A DNA stretch of 43,181 bases from Cyclobacteriaceae bacterium (lineage in GTDB: Bacteria > Bacteroidota > Bacteroidia > Cytophagales > Cyclobacteriaceae). The notes under the pieces are model-generated. The model was not told the DNA's origin and made no database searches. It saw nothing but the letters and a program-made list of their open reading frames with translations. Location: assembly GCA_016786495.1 (NCBI GenBank), contig JAEUUJ010000038.1, positions 1 to 43,181 of the forward strand. The letters are read 5' to 3'. Both the position numbers and the translations under genes were made by a program. Every line of letters begins with the position of its first letter. Positions within the stretch are counted from its first letter, which is position 1. Positions 27,321-33,580 of this stretch are shown piece by piece.

Positions 27321-27326
27321 CCACTT
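27321..27326 (-). promoter_or_regulatory. Fourth in-phase AAGTGG box
   Basis: CCACTT at 27321 is exactly 40 bp from the third box, so it lies on the same face of the DNA. It may be an auxiliary MraZ site. Confidence 0.4.
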
Positions 27327-27345
27327 TCTTGTCGTTTCCCAGATA

Positions 27346-27394
27346 TAATGAGACTGTGCCACAGTTAATGAGACATTCTCATTATTTATGGGAC
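27346..27394. repeat. Three iterons of TWATGRGAC at exactly 20-bp period
   Basis: TAATGAGAC at 27346 and 27366 and TTATGGGAC at 27386 are spaced by exactly 20 bp. Between the first two lies the dyad ACTGTG-C-CACAGT (27353-27365), and after the second comes AATGAG-ACATT-CTCATT (27367-27383). The pattern fits either an operator array or the terminal repeats of an insertion element. No partner array was seen elsewhere in the window. Confidence 0.65.
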
Positions 27395-27834
27395 AAACTT
27401 TTCAGATAAACTTCGATTTCGGGCTGTTTTACGAATTTTACGCTCCGCCTCACCTTCAAATCATTACCAAAAAAATAGCTTCGTTTTGTGCGTTGTCGGG
27501 GCGGAAGAGTGGCAAAAGGGCGGGAAGTGGGCGGAGGCTAAAATTTTTTTAAAAACCTTCAGATTTCGAGTTTAAACCAATGAAAAGCTGTCAAGCAGAA
27601 TTGGCGTTCCCGTAAAATGGGTTCTCAGAAAGGCGCAAAAGTAGTTCACCAAAGGGCGGACTTAGTAGTTTCTGTCCTCAGTATAGATTCTCCCAGCGGG
27701 CGGAGAGATAAATTACCTCTAAAAGACTGGCTGAACGCAATTGGCTATGTCTCGTTATTTAAAAAAACAGTTGTAGAGGTGGCGACGTGTTCCAAGACAA
27801 CCAAGGAAGCACCATGCCTATGGGGAACCATGCC
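27395..27834. other. Non-coding stretch upstream of the dcw cluster
   Basis: This region has no convincing gene. It holds GC-rich tracts (GGGCGGGAAGTGGGCGGAGG near 27519-27536), an A/T tract at 27541-27556, and a short open frame at 27617-27862 with no recognisable protein character. Two AGTGG words (27508, 27526) are on the opposite strand and out of helical phase with the mraZ boxes. Confidence 0.5.
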
Positions 27835-28050
27835 CGCAACTTTACCAAATAGGGTGCGCTGAAACTGACTGCTTAAGGTGGGTAAAGGCTAAATAGCACC
27901 AAGCGTAATTCAATCGCATTGGAGTTCATGGAGCAGCTCTATGCAATTCGGGACGTGGCTAACGAAAACAGTATGTTGGCATCAGGCATGGCCATCCTGT
28001 TGAAATTCCATGCACTCATGCTTCGGTCAAGTGTTTTTTTCCTGACTTTG
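27835..28050 (+). repeat. Degenerate copy of the 37.1-37.3 kb sequence
   Basis: This stretch aligns with 37105-37326 in the same direction. The best parts are ATCGCATTGGAGTTCATGGA (identical in both), CTCTATG-AAT/ATG-CGGGACG, GGCCATC and CTTCGGTCA. The similarity starts about 80 bp upstream of the shared TTG/ATG, so non-coding DNA is included. The two copies flank the nos island in direct orientation. Confidence 0.75.
27919..28050 (+). pseudogene. Frameshifted remnant of the 37.2-kb hypothetical gene
   Basis: The first residues (MEFMEQLYAIRD) match those of the intact gene at 37.2 kb (MEFMEKLYVMRD). A one-base deletion about 40 bases in shifts the frame. Reading past it gives GIRHGHPVEI...ASVKCFFPDFV, against GVMHGHLVEV...PSVTSLLPDFV in the intact copy. 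Homology stops at about 28050, just before the 3' end of the receiver gene, so the last two thirds are gone. It is a pseudogene by these two defects. Confidence 0.75.
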
Positions 28051-28059
28051 TATTACGTT

Positions 28060-28446
28060 CTATATGCATGTTTCCAAATAACGCAACATTTGAAGCGTCA
28101 CTGGCTTAATTAAGATGCCAGCAACTCCTAGCAACTTTGCTTGACGCTCAACCGTCGCCTCGATACGCACGGATAGCAAAAATATTCTTGTACCACTAAC
28201 CAGATTCGGAAACCGAGCATTCAAACGCTCTATAAACTCCAGCCCATTCATCATCGGCATGATATAATCAACAACAATTAGTTTGGGCAGGCATTTGTTG
28301 GCAAGTACAAACGCGTCAATGAATTTTAACGCAATATCTCCCGAATAACACAAACTGCATCGAAGTGAGACGGCATGAATTTTTATGGATTCCTTAAAGA
28401 TGAAAAGGTCTATATCACTATCGTCAACAATTAGTAAATTAGTCAT
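28060..28446 (-). CDS. Single-domain response regulator (receiver only)
   Basis: The 128-residue protein is a complete CheY-type receiver domain: acidic pair VDDSD (Asp8, Asp9), phosphorylation site VVDYIMP (Asp60), switch residue Ser92 (FLLSV) and Lys114 (ILIKP). No output domain or histidine kinase lies nearby. The ATG at 28446 is preferred over the longer frame to 28482 because it starts the first beta strand directly. It sits in accessory DNA between the pseudogene and the nos island. Such proteins usually act by protein contact or in a phosphorelay. Confidence 0.85.
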   Translation of the reverse strand: MTNLLIVDDSDIDLFIFKESIKIHAVSLRCSLCYSGDIALKFIDAFVLANKCLPKLIVVDYIMPMMNGLEFIERLNARFPNLVSGTRIFLLSVRIEATVERQAKLLGVAGILIKPVTLQMLRYLETCI

Positions 28447-28707
28447 GCTAAAAGCACCCCTAGGGGCGCTGATTATATGCAATCAAAAAAGGGCGATGCA
28501 AAGTGAGGGGTAGTTAAAATTAAGCATTTTGACGTGGAAAGTAATCAAATCCCCGAAAGATTTATTCAAAAAATCCGCTTGATCAAAGTCTAAATGGAGA
28601 AATAGAAGCGTGACCGTCTCTTCGCACGTAGGGAAGTATTAAACATACCTGACGAAAGTCATTGTAAACCAAAGTCGTCGGCTATACTTTCGCTTTAATC
28701 GCCATTT
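28447..28707. other. Divergent promoter region, receiver gene and crp/fnr gene
   Basis: This 261-bp gap separates two divergent genes. It contains the 8-bp palindrome TTGATCAA (28579-28586), which is a compressed Fnr-like word but lacks the 4-bp spacer of a true Fnr site. No strong promoter element is evident. Confidence 0.4.
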
Positions 28708-29304
28708 ATGATGATGCCTGTAAAAATTTTGGAATCTTATGATGCTCGTCTGGTGAACGTGCGCAGAGATCAACTTCTCTTTGAACAGGGTGATCAGGCA
28801 GTCGATTTCTTTCAAATCGAGCAAGGCCAGGTTAGGATGTTTGTGCTGAATGACAAGGGGCGTGAATTCACCCATGGAATTTTCGAGGCAGGGGAAAGCT
28901 TTGCTGAACCAGCTCTCTTGGGCGACTTTCCCTATCCAGCTTCGGCGATAATGACTAATGCAGGGAAGGTATGGCGACTTCCAAAACCGGACTTTCTCAG
29001 ATTATTAAAAGATCATTTTGAATTGCATTTAAAACTCTGTCGTTTACTCTGCCAGCGCTTACAATACAAAACGATGATACTGACAGAAATATCAACGCAT
29101 CAACCTGAACATCGCCTGAAAACGATCATGATGTACATCAAATCGAAAATGCAGGTTGAGCGCCATAAGAAAATTACCATTCCGTATACCCGTCAGGAGT
29201 TAGCCGATATGACCGGGCTGCGCGTGGAAACCGTTATCCGCACAATTAAGAAAATGGAACAGGACGGGGCGCTTACGCTCGAAAACAGAAAAATAAAAAT
29301 TTAG
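28708..29304 (+). CDS. Crp/Fnr family transcription regulator
   Basis: The 198-residue protein has an N-terminal cyclic-nucleotide-binding fold (about 15-120: LLFEQGDQAVDFFQIEQGQVRMFVLNDKG) and a C-terminal winged helix with YTRQELADMTGLRVETVIRTIKKMEQDGAL. There is no N-terminal cysteine cluster, so it is not an oxygen-sensing Fnr with an iron-sulfur centre. Place next to the nos operon suggests a Dnr/NnrR-like role responding to nitrogen oxides; this is inference. Three consecutive ATG codons make the exact start uncertain by up to two residues. It converges on the CopD-like gene with 19 bp between stops. Confidence 0.85.
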   Translation: MMMPVKILESYDARLVNVRRDQLLFEQGDQAVDFFQIEQGQVRMFVLNDKGREFTHGIFEAGESFAEPALLGDFPYPASAIMTNAGKVWRLPKPDFLRLLKDHFELHLKLCRLLCQRLQYKTMILTEISTHQPEHRLKTIMMYIKSKMQVERHKKITIPYTRQELADMTGLRVETVIRTIKKMEQDGALTLENRKIKI

Positions 29305-29323
29305 TCTGACCTGTTTGGCGTCG

Positions 29324-29758
29324 TTAGAAATAGGTGAAGCGAAAGCTCATTCCTGTAATCACCAGCGCCACGCCCAGCATGGTAACCAAAATAATATGCA
29401 AGGCAAGTAAGGATAATTTTTCTGCCGTTAGCCGGGGAATAATAAACAACCGTGCATGGATACCTAGCGCGAGGGTCGCGATCAGTAATCCGAGTTTTAT
29501 CCACAGGTAAACATGATGCGAAGTTTCGAGGCTTCCCCACGCTGAAAATGGGACGTATATCAATGCCATGCTTACACCTGTCACTGCCTGAACTAGTAAT
29601 GCTGGAAGACCGATTCGCTCAAAGTATTTTTCGAAATTGAGAATAATGGAAATATCCCTGTGCTTCAGGGCTTGCGGAAGAAACGCAAGCGACAGAATCA
29701 GATGCCCGCCTGCCCAAATCGTTGCTCCCAATACGTGAAAGAGGATAAGCCACTTCAC
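29324..29758 (-). CDS. CopD-like integral membrane protein
   Basis: The 144-residue protein has four membrane helices (about 1-25, 47-68, 80-103, 115-138). Histidines lie at helix ends (FHVLGATIWAGGHLI, IHARL, ALHIILV), as in the CopD/YncD-type copper or haem membrane proteins. It overlaps nosY by 4 bp and closes the nos operon. A role in copper supply to NosZ is plausible from its place. Confidence 0.7.
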   Translation of the reverse strand: MKWLILFHVLGATIWAGGHLILSLAFLPQALKHRDISIILNFEKYFERIGLPALLVQAVTGVSMALIYVPFSAWGSLETSHHVYLWIKLGLLIATLALGIHARLFIIPRLTAEKLSLLALHIILVTMLGVALVITGMSFRFTYF

Positions 29759-30522
29759 AAATCCTTCCGGTTAAAAATCCGTTGCGCCAAAGCGATCGGT
29801 AACACGATCCAGATAAAAAGCACGAGCGTGGAAAGTACTATCCCGAGGTAGCTTCCAAAAAACTCCTGGTAAAAGGCCCCCGTAAAACCCATCAATGCTG
29901 AAATATCAAGTTGAAGGAGCATGATGATGCGTGCAAGGTCAACCGGATTAAAGGCAATGAGCACCAGTGTTATTTTTTCCAACGGGTAATCGCTGAAACT
30001 GTACACTACCCAAAGCAGAAGACCATCATAAATCAAAGAAAAATATAACCAGAACAGCAACGCAATGCCGATGGCTTTTGCTTTATCACGCGTGAGTACC
30101 GATGATAAAAAGGCAAGTGACACAAAAACAAGCGTTAACGTTACACCCGTGTAGAGCATGGTTAATGCATTCGCGTTGATCCCAAACAAAAGCATGGGCA
30201 CTCCCACCCCCGTAACAAATGCCGCACACAGCGAACAAGCCACGCCCATGAATTCGCCTAAAAAAACGGTACTCCGTTTAACCGGCTGTGCCAGCATGAG
30301 TTCAATAAACTCGTAAGAATTAAAAAAATGAATCGTTGAAAATACAATGCTTACCAATGGCACAACCATTAAAACTATGTTAAGCAAGCTGAGTACCACT
30401 TTGCCCGAATCACTGTCGAGCTGATACAGGCCAAAAGTGCTGATGAACAGGAATGCGGTATACAACAGGATAAACCGGGTCCTCAGGATATCGTATAAAA
30501 TATATTTCAGTACACGTGTCAT
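29755..30522 (-). CDS. nosY: NosY, ABC transporter permease
   Basis: The 255-residue protein has six membrane helices in the ABC-2 permease arrangement. It begins with ILYDILRTRFILLYTAFLF and has the FSTIHFFNSYEFIELMLAQPVKRSTVFLGEF segment typical of NosY. With NosF and NosD it forms the NosDFY complex needed to build the copper-sulfide CuZ centre of NosZ. It overlaps nosF by 4 bp. Confidence 0.92.
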   Translation of the reverse strand: MTRVLKYILYDILRTRFILLYTAFLFISTFGLYQLDSDSGKVVLSLLNIVLMVVPLVSIVFSTIHFFNSYEFIELMLAQPVKRSTVFLGEFMGVACSLCAAFVTGVGVPMLLFGINANALTMLYTGVTLTLVFVSLAFLSSVLTRDKAKAIGIALLFWLYFSLIYDGLLLWVVYSFSDYPLEKITLVLIAFNPVDLARIIMLLQLDISALMGFTGAFYQEFFGSYLGIVLSTLVLFIWIVLPIALAQRIFNRKDL

Positions 30523-31250
30523 ACTTCTGATACAGAGGCTACAAGTTCTTTTTGCCGGATAAAGGTGGCGAGCGCTTTGCTCAGTTTTACTTCATTCGTT
30601 TCATGCTTGAGTTGTTCGATCGTATTGTTGAAATGAACCTTCCCTTCGAACATGTAAACCATGCTGTTGGTTAGTTCCTCCAGGTCGCTCAAAATGTGAG
30701 AGGTGATCATCAGGAGTTTATTCATTCTTCTTTCGTGAATTATCTTTTCCTTTAATATCTCAGTCGAGATTGGGTCCAGCCCGGCAGTCGGTTCATCCAG
30801 AATGTAAACCGGGGCAGGGAAAAGAAATGCGAGGGCTGCGCTCACTTTTTGACGCGTTCCTCCCGAAAGGGCATGCATTCTTTTATCATACATTTTGTAC
30901 AGCTTGAACGCATCAATCAGCTCTTCATCAATACGCTGATTTTCACCGCGAATATTCTTCATCATGTCGAACAACTGGCCGATCGACATATTTTCCGGAT
31001 AATGTCCGATTTGCGGCATGTACCCGATCTTGTCCCGGTACTTCCAATCGTGCCGGATATTCTTTTCGTTAAAAAGGATGTCGCCTGAGGTTGGGATCAC
31101 CAAACCTAAAATACTTTTAATGAGTGTGGTTTTGCCCGAACCGTTCGGACCAACGAGTGCATAGCTCTTGCCCGTCTGTAGTTCAAGACTCACGTTTTCA
31201 AGTGCCGTCAGCTTTGCGAATTTCTTGTCAATTTGCTTTATGGAAATCAT
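30519..31250 (-). CDS. nosF: NosF, ABC transporter ATPase
   Basis: The 243-residue ATPase has Walker A GPNGSGKT (about 34-41), signature ALSGGTRQKVSAALAF, and Walker B VYILDEPTAGLDP. It powers NosDFY. Its start overlaps the nosD end by 23 bp, which indicates translational coupling. Confidence 0.94.
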   Translation of the reverse strand: MISIKQIDKKFAKLTALENVSLELQTGKSYALVGPNGSGKTTLIKSILGLVIPTSGDILFNEKNIRHDWKYRDKIGYMPQIGHYPENMSIGQLFDMMKNIRGENQRIDEELIDAFKLYKMYDKRMHALSGGTRQKVSAALAFLFPAPVYILDEPTAGLDPISTEILKEKIIHERRMNKLLMITSHILSDLEELTNSMVYMFEGKVHFNNTIEQLKHETNEVKLSKALATFIRQKELVASVSEV

Positions 31251-32472
31251 AGGGTTTCATCGCCGGTGAATTGTCTTTCAAATTATCAGGAGTGATTGCG
31301 GGAACTGCCTTTTCAGCGCGGTCCATCAAAAACACAAAGAAACTTCTCCATAGTAAAACCGCACTTGGCATGTGTTCGATCACCATTCCGTATAAACTCA
31401 CGGGGCGGTAGGGAACATCACCAACTGCATCATGGTTAAGATCATAACCCTCATAGTGATCCCAATAGTTGTGATTGATCGTATTGAGAACCAGCGTACC
31501 GTTGGTCACAAGATCAAAAGTGTTAGCAGAGAAATTATTGCGTTCAAAAACGTTATCATCGCAGCTTGCCTGTAACCGAACCGCGTATCCGTTTTCAGAA
31601 AACGTATTCTCCCTAAACTCAATTCGGCTGCTGCCTTCCATAAATATTCCAACCGAATTCTTTTTAAAAATATTGCCGGTAACAAAGCTGTCGCGGATAT
31701 CTTTTAAGAGCAGACCGTAGGCCGAGGAGCCCCAGTTGTGCTCAAACGTATTGCCGATCATTTTTACACCTTTCGTGTACATGACAGCAACACCCGCCCC
31801 GTTGTTGATGAAGGTGTTATTCCTGTATTCATCGTTATGCGAAAACATAAAATGCAGACCATAGCGCATGTTGCCCTCGCTGTAGTTGTTGGTGATCAGT
31901 GATTCTGTAACGAACTCAAAATAAATACCGTCACGATGACCGGTTACCCGGTTGTTATCGAGCGTCATGTGTTCGCACTTCCACAGGTGAATGCCGTTTC
32001 CGATCTGATGTTCCGATTCGGCATCCGATTTTAATTCGTTCCCTTCCACCCTGCAATTCGTGGAGTTGGCAAAATAGATTCCAAAAAATGTGTTTTCGAA
32101 CTTGTTGTTTTGAACCCGCAGGTAGTTCGATTCAAGTACTTTAATGGCAGCCAAGTCATTGATACTGGCTACACCGGTGTTGATAAATTTTAACCCGTAT
32201 ACCGTCACATGGTCGGCATGAATGGTGAAAATCTCATACTTGTTTTCACCATCAACTATCGGGTAATCTTTTCCAATAACCGTCAGTCTTTTTTCGAGCA
32301 CGATGTTTCCCTCGCGATACACGCCCGGATAGATGATCAGCGTATCGCCATGACTGGCTTTCTCAATCGCCTGCTTGATTGTTTTTACTGTATGCTTTGA
32401 GCCAACCGGGATTGAAGTTCCGAAGGATATTAAACAGGTACACAGAAACGGTATGACAAGGAGTTTTTTCAT
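31228..32472 (-). CDS. nosD: NosD, periplasmic beta-helix copper-delivery protein
   Basis: The 414-residue protein has a signal peptide (1-18) and a right-handed parallel beta-helix of CASH repeats (for example GLKFINTG, NNKFENTFFGIYFANSTNCRVEGN, NRVTGHRDGIYFEFVTESLITNN). NosD takes copper from NosL and hands it to NosZ in the periplasm. The C-terminal segment (PVSLYGMVIEHMPSAVLLWRSFFVFLMDRAEK) is typical of NosD and contacts NosFY. Confidence 0.95.
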   Translation of the reverse strand: MKKLLVIPFLCTCLISFGTSIPVGSKHTVKTIKQAIEKASHGDTLIIYPGVYREGNIVLEKRLTVIGKDYPIVDGENKYEIFTIHADHVTVYGLKFINTGVASINDLAAIKVLESNYLRVQNNKFENTFFGIYFANSTNCRVEGNELKSDAESEHQIGNGIHLWKCEHMTLDNNRVTGHRDGIYFEFVTESLITNNYSEGNMRYGLHFMFSHNDEYRNNTFINNGAGVAVMYTKGVKMIGNTFEHNWGSSAYGLLLKDIRDSFVTGNIFKKNSVGIFMEGSSRIEFRENTFSENGYAVRLQASCDDNVFERNNFSANTFDLVTNGTLVLNTINHNYWDHYEGYDLNHDAVGDVPYRPVSLYGMVIEHMPSAVLLWRSFFVFLMDRAEKAVPAITPDNLKDNSPAMKPYDFHKAN

Positions 32473-32481
32473 TCCGTAATG

Positions 32482-32913
32482 CTACTTGAACTCAGCTATA
32501 ACATCGGCCCATGCGAGCAAAGTACCTTTCCACTTTTCGTTTTGAGTTGCCTGATCCTCTTTGTTGTCGAACGCAGCTATGCCGCTAGCCATTGGCGTAC
32601 GGATTTCACTTGTTTTTACAAAGAACGCCTGCTGGACATCAATTAATGTTCCCGGGTGCGCGAAATCGGTCACCAGAATGTGCTCCATATTTTCATGGGC
32701 TTCATAATCTGAATTATAAAAGCCCACCATACAATTGAGATCATCGAACTTGTAGACTTTACCTTTCTTCGTTACGATTTCCGCACCGAATTTTTTATCA
32801 ACCAATGTCATTTTACACGAGTAGCAAATATCCTTTCCGTAGCGCAACGGTTCCGGATCTGAACTGCAGGAAATAAAAGCAAAAAGGATTAATATCAGGG
32901 TAAGTTTTTTCAT
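32482..32913 (-). CDS. nosL: NosL copper chaperone lipoprotein
   Basis: The 143-residue lipoprotein has the signal MKKLTLILILFAFISC (Cys16 lipidated). The metal motif is DICYSCKM (Cys30, Cys33, Met35), followed by VTKKGKVYKFDDLNCMVGF, which is typical of NosL. It binds Cu(I) and supplies NosDFY. The ATG at 32913 was chosen because it starts the lipoprotein signal; the longer frame overlaps the upstream gene. Confidence 0.93.
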   Translation of the reverse strand: MKKLTLILILFAFISCSSDPEPLRYGKDICYSCKMTLVDKKFGAEIVTKKGKVYKFDDLNCMVGFYNSDYEAHENMEHILVTDFAHPGTLIDVQQAFFVKTSEIRTPMASGIAAFDNKEDQATQNEKWKGTLLAWADVIAEFK

Positions 32914-32927
32914 AACTATTAACCAGT

Positions 32928-33512
32928 TCAGGCTTTTTTGCTGTTGAAGAAGAATCTTTCTAATATGATCACCAGAATCACCAGGCAAAATGAGACCACG
33001 AAAACCCATCCACCCAAATCGGGCCCGGAGAATGCGGTGAAGTTGAGCAGTACTTTTGTTCCGATCAGCGGTGGTTGATATGACATGCCCGGAACAATAA
33101 TGGCTGCCGTAGGATCAAGGTTGTGGCCGTACTCATAGCCCCACAGGTAAAAGTCAATTAGTGCAGCAGCCCCGGTAACCAACAACACACCGGCATTTAG
33201 CCATACCATAAAACGTTTGCCCGATATAGCAACCAGTAAGCCGAAGCCTATTAAAAACCAGATGATGTAAACGATGTACTGAAATTCAGGAAACATACCC
33301 ACCTCAATGTGCTTCATCCCGATGTAATGGTTTAGCGCACTGATGATTTTAACATCGCCTGTGATGTCGTTGTACCAGACATCCATTTCAAGACCTTCAG
33401 GATATTGCGGAGCCCACATCAGGATTTGCCAGAGCGGTACAAAAAAGCCCACGATTAGTATCAGCGATGCAACAACAATTATTACGCGCGATGTGGGTTT
33501 GATCGAAGTCAT
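32928..33512 (-). CDS. Conserved-looking nos-cluster membrane protein
   Basis: The 194-residue protein has about five membrane helices. Between helices 1 and 2 lies a periplasmic loop with MWAPQYPEGLEMDVWYNDITGDVKIISALNHYIGMKHIEV, and later FYLWGYEYGHNLDPTAAI and PGMSYQPPLIGTKVLLNF. The motif LNHYIGMK and the many Met/His/Tyr residues suggest metal or haem handling, but I cannot name a function. From recollection, similar proteins occur between nosZ and nosL in Bacteroidota clusters. It lies 68 bp after nosZ and 14 bp before nosL. Confidence 0.75.
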   Translation of the reverse strand: MTSIKPTSRVIIVVASLILIVGFFVPLWQILMWAPQYPEGLEMDVWYNDITGDVKIISALNHYIGMKHIEVGMFPEFQYIVYIIWFLIGFGLLVAISGKRFMVWLNAGVLLVTGAAALIDFYLWGYEYGHNLDPTAAIIVPGMSYQPPLIGTKVLLNFTAFSGPDLGGWVFVVSFCLVILVIILERFFFNSKKA

Positions 33513-33531
33513 ACGATTGGTGGTTTAATTA

Positions 33532-33557
33532 GCCCCGGCACTTTCGCTTGCCGGGGC
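33532..33557. promoter_or_regulatory. Strong hairpin after nosZ inside the nos operon
   Basis: GCCCCGGCA / TGCCGGGGC forms a perfect 9-bp GC-rich stem with an 8-base loop. On the minus strand it is followed by TAATTAAACC, which is not a T-tract, so partial termination or mRNA 3'-end protection is more likely than a full stop. Confidence 0.6.
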
Positions 33558-33580
33558 ACTCAACCTGTAAACTATTGGAA

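Noticed and set aside
27508-27530. Two AGTGG words as further MraZ boxes
   Set aside because: They are on the opposite strand, 18 bp apart, and out of phase with the 10-bp series at the promoter.
27617-27862. 81-codon plus-strand frame upstream of the remnant gene
   Set aside because: No hydrophobic core, domain or start signal is visible, and its 3' part overlaps the duplicated leader, which is non-coding in the other copy.
28579-28586. TTGATCAA as an Fnr site before the Crp/Fnr gene
   Set aside because: The half-sites abut without the 4-bp spacer required by Fnr/Dnr proteins.
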